Positions 8,581 through 17,575 of a stretch of DNA of 64,000 bases are shown piece after piece. Each line of letters opens with the position of its first letter. Positions within the stretch are counted from its first letter, which is position 1. The notes under the pieces were generated by a model. That model did no database searches. It was not told the DNA's origin and worked only from the letters and a program-made list of their open reading frames with translations. The stretch lies in assembly GCF_003333305.1 (NCBI RefSeq), contig NZ_QOLD01000028.1, positions 1-64,000 on the forward strand, given 5' to 3'. The translations under genes were made by a program, and so were the position numbers. This DNA is from Candidatus Colwellia aromaticivorans (GTDB lineage Bacteria > Pseudomonadota > Gammaproteobacteria > Enterobacterales > Alteromonadaceae).

Positions 8581-9975
8581 ATGTTACAAAATGAATCATC
8601 TCAGCAAGTATCTAGTCAAAACCTACCCCTTACCGTAGCCAAATTTGGCGGCACCAGTGTTGCTGATTATCAAGCAATGCTACGTTGCGCACATATCATT
8701 AAAAATGATACTAGTAACCGTTTAGTCGTTGTTTCTGCAAGTGCTGGCGTTACCAACTATTTAGTACGCTTAAGTCAAGAAAGTGTGCCAAGTGATGAGC
8801 AAGTAGACATTATTGCTAATATTCGTGCGATTCAAGTCAATATAACTCAGCATTTAGCTAACGATGTAGAACAACACTTAAATGATGAAATAGATACCTT
8901 ACTTAATCAGCTTGCTGAACAGGCATTAAATCAATCTGTGCACCATAGTGTTAAACAAGCAGATGCTATTTTATCGTTTGGTGAGCAATTTAGTTCTCGC
9001 ATTTTTGCGCAAGTTTTACAATCTGTTGGTATCGATGGCGCCTATTTTAATGTTCAACAAGTGATGAAAACCAACAGCTTATATGGCAAGGCTGTGGTTG
9101 ATATAGAGCAATTAAGAACTGCTTGTAACGACATATTAGCGGTAAAGTTGCCACAACAAGTGTTGGTAACCCAAGGCTTTATTGGACAAGACGGTTTAGG
9201 TGAAACAACTACTTTAGGGCGTGGTGGTTCAGATTACAGTGCAGCATTACTGGCCGAAGCTTTAAATGCTAGTAACTTATCTATCTGGACTGATGTGGTA
9301 GGTATCTTTACTACAGATCCTCGCATCACCGAACAAGCAAGAGCTATTAAAGAAATTAGCTTTGGTGAAGCTGCTGAAATGGCTACTTTTGGGGCGAAAA
9401 TATTGCACCCCGCAACACTTATACCTGCGATGCGTCATAACATTCCGGTATTTGTTGGCTCAAGTAAAGAGCCTGAAAAAGGCGGCACACAAATAAAACA
9501 AAAAGTGGATTCTAATCCTGTTTATCGTTCAATCGCGCTTAGACGCGAGCAAACATTGGTGACAGTAAAAAGCCCTGCAATGTTACATGCCAGTGGTTTC
9601 TTAGCGCAAGTATTTGGTATTTTAGCTAAGCATGAACTCAGTGTTGATTTAATTACCACCAGTGAAATTAGTGTCGCGCTAACGTTTGATAACCCAAGTG
9701 GCTCAACACAAGCATTAATCACCTCTACTGTAGTAGAAGAGTTAGAGCAACTTTGTGAAGTAACGGTAGAACACGGCTTATCATTAGTGGCGGTTATTGG
9801 TAATGGTTTAAATTGTGCTAAAGGGATAGGGCAAAGTATCTTTCAAACGATTAATGACATCAATATACGATTGATTTGTCACGGTGCTAGCGCGAATAAT
9901 TTATGCTTTTTAGTCAATGAAAAAGATGCAAATCATGTGGTAGAAAAACTGCATAACGAGTTATTCTCTTTTTAA
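8581..9975 (+). CDS. lysC: Lysine-sensitive aspartokinase III
   Basis: A 464-residue monofunctional aspartate kinase, making L-aspartyl-4-phosphate, the first step of the lysine/threonine/methionine pathway. The kinase domain begins with VAKFGGTSVADY (the KFGGTSV phosphate loop), and TTLGRGGSDYSAALLAEAL is the typical ATP/aspartate site. Two C-terminal ACT domains (from about residue 310) are expected to bind lysine. The upstream lysine riboswitch and the LysC-type length (E. coli 449 residues) favour the lysine-regulated isozyme. AGGAAG precedes ATG by about 7 bases. No homoserine dehydrogenase domain is fused. Confidence 0.95.
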   Translation: MLQNESSQQVSSQNLPLTVAKFGGTSVADYQAMLRCAHIIKNDTSNRLVVVSASAGVTNYLVRLSQESVPSDEQVDIIANIRAIQVNITQHLANDVEQHLNDEIDTLLNQLAEQALNQSVHHSVKQADAILSFGEQFSSRIFAQVLQSVGIDGAYFNVQQVMKTNSLYGKAVVDIEQLRTACNDILAVKLPQQVLVTQGFIGQDGLGETTTLGRGGSDYSAALLAEALNASNLSIWTDVVGIFTTDPRITEQARAIKEISFGEAAEMATFGAKILHPATLIPAMRHNIPVFVGSSKEPEKGGTQIKQKVDSNPVYRSIALRREQTLVTVKSPAMLHASGFLAQVFGILAKHELSVDLITTSEISVALTFDNPSGSTQALITSTVVEELEQLCEVTVEHGLSLVAVIGNGLNCAKGIGQSIFQTINDINIRLICHGASANNLCFLVNEKDANHVVEKLHNELFSF

Positions 9976-10000
9976 TGAGCCTTTTTAACTAATAATCTAG

Positions 10001-10040
10001 AGACATTCCTGTAACAGATAACATTTGTGCAGGAATGTCT
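10001..10040 (+). terminator. Inverted repeat after lysC
   Basis: Eleven-base arms agacattcctg and caggaatgtct enclose an 18-base loop, 25 bases past the lysC stop. There is no T-run directly after the right arm, so it is at best a weak or Rho-assisted terminator. Confidence 0.35.
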
Positions 10041-10206
10041 TGAGCTTGCTTCTTTAACTGACCGGTGTTTGTTAGCTTTACTTCAACACACCATCCATCT
10101 CACTATAATGACGACTCATTAATCTTTTAGGCTATTAAAAGTCGAAAACATCATTTATTTCCTAATTTCTCATTCTCATTTCCAATAGCTCAAAGTTCAT
10201 AAAAAT

Positions 10207-10689
10207 TTATAATAGCTTTTTAATATCGGATTCAATATCTTCAGGCTTTGTCGATGGCGCATAGCGCTTAATTACCAAGCCTTCACGGTTGATAAGAAAC
10301 TTGGTAAAGTTCCACTTTATGCCTTCAGAGCCTAGAAGCCCAGGTGCTTGTGTTTTCAAATAATTAAACAAAGGGTGAGCATTGTCGCCATTAACGTCAA
10401 TTTTGCTAAACAGTGGGAATTTAATGTTAAAGCGTAAATCGCAAAACTGTTTTATCTCTTCATCACTACCACTTTCTTGTTGTTTAAATTGATTGCAAGG
10501 GAAGGCTAGAATCTCTAACCCTTGTGCTTGATGATCTTGATAAAGTGTTTGTAAGCCTTGGTATTGGGGGGTAAAACCACAATCACTCGCGGTATTGACA
10601 ATCAACATGACTTTACCTTGATAGCTTGCTAATTCAACCGACTCTCCAAGATTACTTTTAGCTGAAAACTGATAAATGTTGTTATCCAT
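10207..10689 (-). CDS. Glutathione peroxidase family protein (cysteine type)
   Basis: A 160-residue thiol peroxidase of the GPx family. The catalytic motif NTASDCGFTPQY has cysteine instead of selenocysteine; the second family motif AFPCNQF and the WNFTKFLI motif, which holds catalytic Trp and Asn, are present. Bacterial CysGPx proteins usually reduce hydroperoxides with thioredoxin. The reading frame stays open upstream to 10803, but the ATG at 10687-10689 has an AGGAG Shine-Dalgarno sequence 6 bases away and matches the usual family N-terminus, so this start is preferred. It is divergent from the DUF2999 gene. Confidence 0.92.
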   Translation of the reverse strand: MDNNIYQFSAKSNLGESVELASYQGKVMLIVNTASDCGFTPQYQGLQTLYQDHQAQGLEILAFPCNQFKQQESGSDEEIKQFCDLRFNIKFPLFSKIDVNGDNAHPLFNYLKTQAPGLLGSEGIKWNFTKFLINREGLVIKRYAPSTKPEDIESDIKKLL

Positions 10690-10863
10690 GGTGGCTCCTA
10701 CAGTAACTTTGGTTGTGCACAATTTAACTTTACTCAATTTAGTCTCTTTTTTTTGTAAATACAAAATATATATTAAGATAACTTTACCTATAGCATCTTT
10801 CATAACAAGACTAATTTGATTACCATAGGCGACATTAAATACAACACATCGGAAATAACGTTA

Positions 10864-11121
10864 ATGAACCCAATTATTCAAATGTTAAAAGAGTTAAATG
10901 TTAGTGAAGAAAAAATCAATGAACTTTTTCAAGCATTAACTGAGAACCCATTAATGGCAATGGCTGTTATTGGGCAGTTAGGTATTCCAAGTGAAAAATT
11001 ACAAGAAATAATGGGCATAGTAATGACCCAACCTAATTTAATTCAAGAAGCAGTAGAAGAATTAGGCTTAGATTTCTCTAAAGTTGAAGCTGCGAAAGAA
11101 AAATTAAAAGAAGGTTTATAA
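10864..11121 (+). CDS. DUF2999-like small protein
   Basis: An 85-residue, mostly helical acidic protein starting MNPIIQMLKELNVSEEKINE and ending with an ELGLDFSKVEAAKEKL helix. It resembles the DUF2999 family of Alteromonadales and Vibrionales, whose function is unknown. The frame is open 16 codons further upstream, but the ATG at 10864 fits the family start. The stop is 6 bases before the HopJ-like gene, suggesting co-transcription. The family assignment is from memory of its sequence pattern. Confidence 0.7.
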   Translation: MNPIIQMLKELNVSEEKINELFQALTENPLMAMAVIGQLGIPSEKLQEIMGIVMTQPNLIQEAVEELGLDFSKVEAAKEKLKEGL

Positions 11122-11127
11122 CTCGTC

Positions 11128-11493
11128 ATGAATGATACTAATAGCAGCAGTTTAGAGTCTTTTCTTGTGCAAGTTAAGCAACAAGAGCCTACTATAGAGT
11201 TTGAGCAAGTCATGCAGGTTATTACTGATAATTATCAATATCAGCCAGCACTTTTCACTAATGGTGAGCTTGTTAATGAAATGGGAACTAACGAAGGTTC
11301 TTGTAAAATTTTTTACTTTGCTCAGTTAAATCAATTGAGCCCACAACAAACGCTTGCTTGTTTTGGTCGTTATTATCGCGAGGATGTTTTAGCTAATCCA
11401 AATGGTAATGATCACGGAAATATTCGAAATTTTATGCAAACTGGTTGGCAGGGCATTGAATTTAAATCAGTTGCCTTATTACCGATAGAATAA
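11128..11493 (+). CDS. HopJ-like family protein
   Basis: A 121-residue protein matching the HopJ type III effector-like family (PF08888), with ALFTNGELVNEMGTNEGSCK and a C-terminal GNDHGNIRNFMQTGW block. Despite the name, the family is widespread in free-living marine gammaproteobacteria that lack type III secretion, and its role there is not established. It follows the DUF2999-like gene by 6 bases. No secretion signal is seen. Confidence 0.8.
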   Translation: MNDTNSSSLESFLVQVKQQEPTIEFEQVMQVITDNYQYQPALFTNGELVNEMGTNEGSCKIFYFAQLNQLSPQQTLACFGRYYREDVLANPNGNDHGNIRNFMQTGWQGIEFKSVALLPIE

Positions 11494-11568
11494 GTACCTG
11501 CTGAATAAGTTAATTTAGCGGAAATTATATTCAAGCAACTTCAAATCGTTTATATAAGGATCAGTTCA

Positions 11569-12450
11569 ATGAAAGTAGCATTTATAGGTTTAGGCGTAAT
11601 GGGTTATCCTATGGCTGGGCACTTACAAAAAGCCGGTCATGACGTTTGTGTATATAATCGTAACCAAGCAAAAGCAGAAAAGTGGCAGGCTGAATTTTCA
11701 GGTAAAACAGCTAAAACGCCAGCATTGGCGGCTAAAGAATGTGAAATAGTTTTTTGTTGTGTCGGTAATGATGATGATGTTCGTCAAGTGGTATTAGGTG
11801 AACAAGGTATATTGGCTGGTATGCCTAAGGGCAGTATTCTAGTTGATCACACGACAGCGTCTGCCAATATTGCGCGTGAGTTAGCTGAAATTGCCACGAA
11901 GCAAGAGCAACATTTTCTTGATGCACCCGTTTCTGGTGGTCAAGCCGGCGCAGAAAACGGTTTATTAACCGTAATGGTTGGCGGTAACGAAGCTATTTTT
12001 GGTAAAGTACAGCCCATTATGGATGCGTATGCCCGTTTTAGTCAGCTGATGGGTGATGTGGGTAGTGGGCAAATAGCCAAAATGGTGAATCAAATTTGTT
12101 TTGTTAACACTGTACAAGGTTTAGCTGAGGGATTAAATTTTGCACAAAAAGCAGGGTTAGATACTGATAAACTACTTGATACTATTGGGAAGGGAGCTGC
12201 AGGCTCTTGGCAAATGGATAACCGTGGTAAAACTATGTGCGCGCGTGAATTTGATTTTGGTTTTGCTGTTGATTGGGTAAGAAAAGATCTTGCCATTGCC
12301 TTTGAAGAAGCTGAAAAATTAGGTGCTGATTTAACCGTTACTAAACAACTCGATGGGTATTATCAAGAAATTCAAGAAAATGGTGGTAACCGTTGGGATA
12401 CTTCTAGCTTAATTAGCCGCTTCAAGGATCCAAGGTTTACAAAGTCATAA
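11569..12450 (+). CDS. NAD(P)-dependent beta-hydroxyacid dehydrogenase (3-hydroxyisobutyrate dehydrogenase-like)
   Basis: A 293-residue oxidoreductase. The N-terminal Rossmann motif GLGVMGYPMAGHL binds the nucleotide; an Asn rather than Asp at the end of the second strand (CVYNRNQAK) suggests NADP(H) preference. The substrate motif DAPVSGGQAGAENG and the catalytic lysine in GQIAKMVNQ are present, and the C-terminal helical domain is complete. The family includes 3-hydroxyisobutyrate dehydrogenase, tartronate semialdehyde reductase and succinic-semialdehyde reductases; the substrate here is open. The TAA stop lies within the 8-bp target duplication of the MITE directly downstream, so that insertion landed exactly at the gene end. 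Confidence 0.88.
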   Translation: MKVAFIGLGVMGYPMAGHLQKAGHDVCVYNRNQAKAEKWQAEFSGKTAKTPALAAKECEIVFCCVGNDDDVRQVVLGEQGILAGMPKGSILVDHTTASANIARELAEIATKQEQHFLDAPVSGGQAGAENGLLTVMVGGNEAIFGKVQPIMDAYARFSQLMGDVGSGQIAKMVNQICFVNTVQGLAEGLNFAQKAGLDTDKLLDTIGKGAAGSWQMDNRGKTMCAREFDFGFAVDWVRKDLAIAFEEAEKLGADLTVTKQLDGYYQEIQENGGNRWDTSSLISRFKDPRFTKS

Positions 12451-12455
12451 TTTTA

Positions 12456-12644
12456 CGTGCCTATGTAGATGGTTCAGGATCGTCATCCCCGTGATTTCTT
12501 AATCGGGGATCTAGTGTATTAAGCGCAATAGATCTTCGATAAGATACTTCGAAGATACGCTACATGGATGTAGTTTATTAGACAATGCAGGAGCATATTG
12601 TCCTGACGTATACAGTTACATCCTGAGTTAACTGCATAGCCATG
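12456..12644. repeat. IS1595-related MITE, copy A, with 8-bp target duplication
   Basis: A 189-bp non-coding element whose ends (cgtgcctatgtagatggttcagga and the complement of tcctgagttaactgcatagccatg) match the ends of the IS1595-family element at 13393-14371. Perfect 8-bp direct repeats taatttta flank it (12448-12455 and 12645-12652). The interior holds a gatcttcga/tcgaagat palindrome and one inverted copy of the two-hairpin module (12558-12606). It probably moves with the IS1595 transposase. Confidence 0.85.
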
Positions 12645-13392
12645 TAATTTTATAAAGTACATTATAATGCTATTTTTAGCTTATTTCACTAGCTCATGGG
12701 TGAAAAGGTGACACGTCACCTTAACGATGTAAACAGTCCAGCTCACCGCTTACGTTGTGGCGTGTGCGGTTGAGCCAATCATTTCTGATGCATCCATAAC
12801 AAGTACAACGGCATTTTCATCGCGGCTTAACACGATTGTTTGCAATTTAGGAATTTGACGAGCACCGACTACCGCCAAAAGAACTTTTTGATCGTTTTGT
12901 TCAATTAAGTTTTCACCCGTTAAAATAGTGCCGTCTCGGCCTAACTCTTCTGAAATTGCTAGCCCAATATTGTCGGTTTGGTTTGAAATTATATGGACTA
13001 CTTTTTCAGCTACCGCACCGGTTAGAATTTTATCGATAACTTTTGTTGTGACATAAATACCAATTAAACTCCACAATGCTAACTCCATATCTTTGAATAC
13101 TATGCCAACAGCGATAATGATAATCATATCGAAAAACATAATGACTTGCGCAGATCTAAATGAGGAATAACGGGCAACAATTTTTGCGACGATTGTAGTA
13201 CCGCCCGCTGATGCTTGGCCTTTCATCACTATGCCTATTCCTGCACCAATACACACACCGCCATAGATGGTAGATAGCAATATACTATCAATGGGTGGGA
13301 AAGAAATTATTCTTGGCAATAGTTCAACAAAGGTAGCTGTTAAAATAATGGCAATAACGGTGCGTACGGCGAAAAGAAAATCAATAAATTTA

Positions 13393-14371
13393 CATGCCTA
13401 TGCAGATAACTCAGGACTGGACTGAGCTATACTGTATATATAAACACACTGTATAGGTAGACATAATCATGAACATGCCAGAAGCAAGCTTTTTAGATTG
13501 GCAACAGCAGTTTAGTACAGAAGATGATTGTTTGAGATATTTACAACAAATGAAGTGGCCAAATGGTTTTATTTGTCCGAGCTGTGGCAATGATCATAGC
13601 TATGAGATTGTAAGTCGTCATTTATACGAATGTACACAATGTAGGAAGCAAACTTCAGTCACGGCAGGGACACTTTTTCATGGTAGTCGGCTCAGTTTAA
13701 TTCAATGGTTTTGGGCTATATATTTTATTGGTTCAGATAAAGGAAGTATATCGGCACTGAGACTAAGTAAATTAATAGAAGTTCATTGGCGAACCGCGAG
13801 ACTGATTTTGAAGAAACTTCGACGTGCTATGGGACACAGAGATAGTTTATATCAATTAAGTGGCACAATAGAGCTAGATGACGCCCTAATTGGTGGTCGA
13901 AAGAAAGGCAAACGAGGTCGTGGTGCAGCAGGAAAAAAGAATGTGATAATAGCCTGTGAAAGCAAGAAGAAAAAAGCAGGATTTATCGCAATGGAAGTGG
14001 TCGATAGTATTTGCCATCTTAGTGTTAATGAGTTTGTTAAAAAGAACTTGAAACGAGGTCAGAAAGTTCATTCTGATGCATTACCCGCATTGAATATTAT
14101 TGACCAAACACAAAACTATGAAGCAAGGGTGACACCAAGTTATTTGGTGGATGAATGGCTACCGTGGGTACACATAGCTATCGGTAATTTAAAAACGTTT
14201 TTGTTAGGCACATTCCATGGCGTATCAGGAAAATACCTACAAGAATACTTAGATGAGTTCTGTTATCGGTTCAATCGTCGATTTATCGAAAAACAGATAC
14301 CTAACCGATTGTTAAATTTGGCGATAATTCATTCGCCTGTAAAATCGACCTGAGCCAAGTGCATAGGCATG
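13393..14371 (+). mobile_element. IS1595-family insertion sequence, complete (979 bp)
   Basis: Terminal inverted repeats catgcctatgcagataactc on the left and the complement of gagccaagtgcataggcatg on the right bound the element. Perfect 8-bp target duplications taaattta flank it at 13385-13392 and 14372-14379; 8 bp is the size typical of IS1595-family elements. It carries one transposase gene, on the strand opposite to the yitT gene it interrupts. The same ends occur on three non-coding elements in this window. Confidence 0.95.
13469..14353 (+). CDS. IS1595-family (ISXO2-like) transposase
   Basis: A 294-residue transposase with an N-terminal zinc ribbon (CPSCGN at about residues 32-37 and CTQCRK at about 55-60), followed by the ISXO2-like DDE domain: ELDDALIGGRKKGKRG holds the first catalytic aspartate, HSDALPALN the second, and a C-terminal DEFCYRFNRRF block the third site typical of this family. 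The frame is intact and the element has perfect target duplications, so it is probably active or was recently. It could also act on the related MITEs at 12456, 33437 and 56841. Confidence 0.93.
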   Translation: MNMPEASFLDWQQQFSTEDDCLRYLQQMKWPNGFICPSCGNDHSYEIVSRHLYECTQCRKQTSVTAGTLFHGSRLSLIQWFWAIYFIGSDKGSISALRLSKLIEVHWRTARLILKKLRRAMGHRDSLYQLSGTIELDDALIGGRKKGKRGRGAAGKKNVIIACESKKKKAGFIAMEVVDSICHLSVNEFVKKNLKRGQKVHSDALPALNIIDQTQNYEARVTPSYLVDEWLPWVHIAIGNLKTFLLGTFHGVSGKYLQEYLDEFCYRFNRRFIEKQIPNRLLNLAIIHSPVKST

Positions 14372-14731
14372 TAAATTTAAGACCTGCAAGAACCAGTGGA
14401 ATATTGATTAACACCATGGTGAGTGACGTTGGAATACCGGTTAAATAATGAAATATAATCGATATACCAGGGGTGCCGCCTGTGGCGATATTGACAGGTA
14501 TCAGAAAAAAGGTAACACCAAAGGCCAGTAAATAAGAACCAAGTGAAATTAAGATTATATTTTTGAGCTCTTTCATACTGAATTGTTTATGTATCTATTT
14601 ACATTACATGTTAACGATATGGTATCACGAACGATTGAAAGGCGGGAGGTTATAGTGTGAATAGGGGGGAGATAACCGGGTAATTACATTGTAATTACCC
14701 GTTAGGAAAATTGGTCTGGCGGGGGTATTAC

Positions 14732-16210
14732 TTATCCTCCTTGCACATATTCATACAACGCTTTTAACACAGACATTTTACTTTTGTCTTCTTCATGCTC
14801 GTGCGCTAAATTTTCAATTTTTATCATAAACTCATCCAGATTTAAAATACCTTTGCCACCATACTGCAACTTGTTTTGGCAATATTGTTGCCAATGTTCT
14901 TGTTCTTCAGTCGTTAAGGTATGAGGGTAGTTACGTGCTCGGTATCGAGTTAACAGCACAGATAATCGTTCATCTTGGAATTTAAACGGATGGCTACCAA
15001 GTTGCTCAGGAGATAAGCCGCGTAAAATATCCATTTGAGTTTTATCACTGTGACTAAAGAAGTTGCCACCATATAACGCTTGCTCAGCATCAACATCTCT
15101 ATTATCGAAATCACTAATAGCAAAAACATCACTCAGTTTATCTCTTAGCTCCGCATGTTGTTTTAATATTGCTAAATTTTCTAAACAGTAATCACGTGGA
15201 ATTGCTAAACGCTCAGCGTTTTCTGGTAATAGTGTTTTCGCAGGGGCAATGACAGGGCACTTATTAATATGGATTAACTTAACGGGTATAGGTTTTTCAT
15301 CGGGTGCTAAATCATCGTAGCGAGTATATAAACGTGCTTTAATTTCTTCGCTGGTTAGCGTTAATAAGGGTTCAATATCTTGTGCCAAGTCGATACAGAT
15401 CACCGCATTTTTATTCACCGGATGATAACTAATAGGCGCAAACCAACTGGTACAACCATGCAGCGATGATATTTTACTTGAGGTATGAACGACCGGTGTC
15501 ATGTCTGCCACGTTAAGTAATTCAGCCACTTGTTTTTTACTTTTTAAGTTAAAAATAAAATCATAAAGTTTTGGCTGCTTTTCTTTTATTAATTTGGCCA
15601 TCGCAATAGTAGCATAAACATCAGACATAGCATCATGCGCTGATTCATGGCTAATACCATTCGCTTTAGTGAGTAACTCTAAACGAAAACTCACCACCTG
15701 TTCACCATCACGGTCAATAGTAGGCCAATTTATGCCTTCAGGGCGAAGTGCATAACAGGCGCGAACCATATCAATAATATCCCAACGACTATTACCATTT
15801 TGCCATTCACGGGCATAAGGGTCGAAAAAATTACGGTAGAAAAGGTAGCGCGACACCTCATCATCAAAGCGTATATTGTTATAACCAGCCACACACGTAT
15901 CAGGCACACTAAATAACGCATTAATTCGACTAGCAAATTCAGCTTCGGTTAACCCTTCACGCTGCGCTTTTTGAGGCGTAATACCCGTTACTAAACAAGC
16001 CTCTGGATGAGGCAGGTAATCTTGCGGTGGTTGGCAATAAAACATTTCAGGCTCGCCAATGATATTGAGATCTAAATCTGTCCTGATCCCCGCAAACTGA
16101 GAAGGCTTATCTACTTTGGGTGAAATGCCCCAAGTTTCATAATCGTGCCAGAGAATGCTCGGCTGGTTTGTTATGTTTTGATTTGAAGTGTTTTGTTTCA
16201 TTTTATCCAT
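14732..16210 (-). CDS. sbcB: Exodeoxyribonuclease I
   Basis: A protein of about 492 residues with the DEDDh 3'-5' exonuclease domain: WHDYETWG supplies the first acidic pair, GYNNIRFDDE the second, and SAHDAMSDVYA the final His/Asp. The SH3-like and helical exonuclease C-terminal domains follow. ExoI degrades single-stranded DNA in mismatch repair and recombination. E. coli SbcB is 475 residues. The open frame begins at a TTG at 16219; the ATG at 16208-16210 and another three codons later are better start candidates, although no strong Shine-Dalgarno sequence is visible for any of them. Confidence 0.95.
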   Translation of the reverse strand: MDKMKQNTSNQNITNQPSILWHDYETWGISPKVDKPSQFAGIRTDLDLNIIGEPEMFYCQPPQDYLPHPEACLVTGITPQKAQREGLTEAEFASRINALFSVPDTCVAGYNNIRFDDEVSRYLFYRNFFDPYAREWQNGNSRWDIIDMVRACYALRPEGINWPTIDRDGEQVVSFRLELLTKANGISHESAHDAMSDVYATIAMAKLIKEKQPKLYDFIFNLKSKKQVAELLNVADMTPVVHTSSKISSLHGCTSWFAPISYHPVNKNAVICIDLAQDIEPLLTLTSEEIKARLYTRYDDLAPDEKPIPVKLIHINKCPVIAPAKTLLPENAERLAIPRDYCLENLAILKQHAELRDKLSDVFAISDFDNRDVDAEQALYGGNFFSHSDKTQMDILRGLSPEQLGSHPFKFQDERLSVLLTRYRARNYPHTLTTEEQEHWQQYCQNKLQYGGKGILNLDEFMIKIENLAHEHEEDKSKMSVLKALYEYVQGG

Positions 16211-16302
16211 GTAAAACAATTGATTAGTTTTTATTTTGTGAGCTAATGTATCTTTTCATCTTTTATTGTTCGCCAGTGTTTTACCTTGTTTGTGTGATAT
16301 AA

Positions 16303-16560
16303 ATAGGTTCTATTTCCTTTCAATATCGTTACAGATTTCAGGCTATTCCTAAGCGGTTAACACTAGGTCGATTTCCTGATCTGACTTTAGCACAGGCAAG
16401 GGATAAAATCCCATAATTACGGCAGTTGTTAAAAAATGGTAAAGATCCCATTGTAGAGCTAAAGAGAATAGCTGCACCAACAGGTGCAACACTTGACGAT
16501 TGCGTACATTCATTTTTAGAACGACATGTTGTTAAGCTTCGTTCAAACAAACAAAATTAA
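16303..16560 (+). pseudogene. P4-type integrase N-terminal remnant (DUF4102), decayed
   Basis: The frame reads RFQAIPKRLTLGRFPDLTLA followed by QARDKIP, a stop at 16411-16413, then LRQLLKNGKDP and TLDDCVHSFLERH up to a stop at 16558-16560. This is the N-terminal arm-binding domain typical of P4/tRNA-type tyrosine recombinases (pattern RLTLGRYPDLSLAEAR...LLxxGxDP). It has an internal stop, no clear start, and lacks the whole catalytic domain, so it is a dead fragment. It lies about 420 bases before the first eCIS gene and may be a scar of island integration. No tRNA gene is adjacent. Confidence 0.75.
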
Positions 16561-16978
16561 TATAACAACGTCCGCTTTTAGCGAGCAGAACAACTAAAGA
16601 TCAACTGATAGCGAATGACTTCAAAACACAGAAAAGAAGTTTAAAAATTAAGAGTTTTTCACATTATATGAAAAAGCTTACAAATTAATAGTTGTAAATT
16701 TGAGTTTTTTATTTTGTTTTCTTGAAATTTTTTTATATTAAATTTGCAAAATGGTCATACACGTCTAACCTTTAAATAGTTGTACTGCGGTTCCTATCTA
16801 GAATGAGATGAATAACAATTGATGTGATGTTCGATGGAATGAGTGTTGTAAATATTAGTAGTCACTTGTCGTTAATTTCCCTAATTCAATTGATGAATAT
16901 CAATTCTGATATTTTGAGTTAATCAAAAACTTATAATCGCAGTCTTCGTTGCTCACTTGGCAAATGGATTAGTCTTTT
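16561..16978 (+). promoter_or_regulatory. Probable eCIS operon leader/promoter region
   Basis: A 418-bp AT-rich non-coding stretch between the integrase scar and the first structural gene. It must contain the promoter for the 23-kb eCIS gene set because all following genes are co-directional. No confident -35/-10 box, operator or riboswitch could be read, and the first gene lacks a clear Shine-Dalgarno sequence. Confidence 0.4.
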
Positions 16979-17548
16979 ATGTTAGATAAAGCATTGTTTT
17001 TTTTCGCGGATGAATTAAATTCCTATCTTCAGGCTCGTACGGGTTTGCTTGGTACAAAAGTAAAAGTTAGCGCAATTGTTAATGAAGATGGAAAATATGT
17101 GATGGATGCTGAGTCTATTGCTATTACCATTTTAAATATCGAAGAAGAAACTATCATCAAAGATCATCAGCGACAGCATGTTTATCAATCTGGGCAACAT
17201 AAGGTATTAAATCCGAGATTGAATTTAAATCTAATGGTGATGTTTTCGGCCAAATTCGCTGTTTATGATCAAGCGCTTAAATATATAAGTCATGTATTAA
17301 CTTTCTTTCAAAATAACAATAGTTTTTCTTCTAATACTTATCCAGCTCTCGATCAAACAGTAAAGAAATTAAATATTGAATTACAAAGGCTTAGCTTTGA
17401 TGAGTTGAATCAAGTTTGGGCCTTTATCGGCGGTAAACAGCTGCCGTCTGTTATTTATAAAGTTAGGATGATAGCCATACAAGATCAAATACAAAACGAC
17501 ATTCAACAACCCATTACCGTTATTGATTCAACGGTTAATGTGGTTTAA
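16979..17548 (+). CDS. cis16: eCIS tail terminator/cap protein, DUF4255 (Pvc16/Afp16-like)
   Basis: A 189-residue DUF4255 (Pvc16_N) protein, with ALFFFADELNSYLQARTG at the N-terminus and NPRLNLNLMVMFSAKFAVYDQALKYI in the middle. In the Afp and PVC particles this family caps the far end of the sheath-tube and ends its growth. It opens the cluster, 27 bases before the next gene, as in many eCIS loci. ATG is used, without a strong ribosome site. Confidence 0.88.
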   Translation: MLDKALFFFADELNSYLQARTGLLGTKVKVSAIVNEDGKYVMDAESIAITILNIEEETIIKDHQRQHVYQSGQHKVLNPRLNLNLMVMFSAKFAVYDQALKYISHVLTFFQNNNSFSSNTYPALDQTVKKLNIELQRLSFDELNQVWAFIGGKQLPSVIYKVRMIAIQDQIQNDIQQPITVIDSTVNVV

Positions 17549-17575
17549 CTGGCTTTATTTAGTCAAGGAGGCAAA

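Larger units (their letters stand above)
12750..14576 (-). pseudogene. YitT-family membrane protein gene interrupted by an IS1595 element
   Basis: The N-terminal part (14576 down to 14372, starting MKELKNIILISLGSYLLAFG) and the C-terminal part (13384 down to 12750, containing the DUF2179 region VVHIISNQTDN) are two halves of one YitT/DUF161-type membrane protein. Removing the element and one 8-bp duplication (taaattta) restores an in-frame gene of about 279 residues reading through GLKFIDFLFAVRTV, the normal family size. YitT proteins are multi-pass inner-membrane proteins of unknown transport role. The lack of other damage suggests a recent insertion. The C-terminal piece could still be translated from an internal start but would lack the first membrane helices. 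Confidence 0.9.

Noticed and set aside
16338-16550. 70-codon minus-strand frame
   Set aside because: It is antisense to the integrase remnant, whose plus-strand frame has the recognisable motif.
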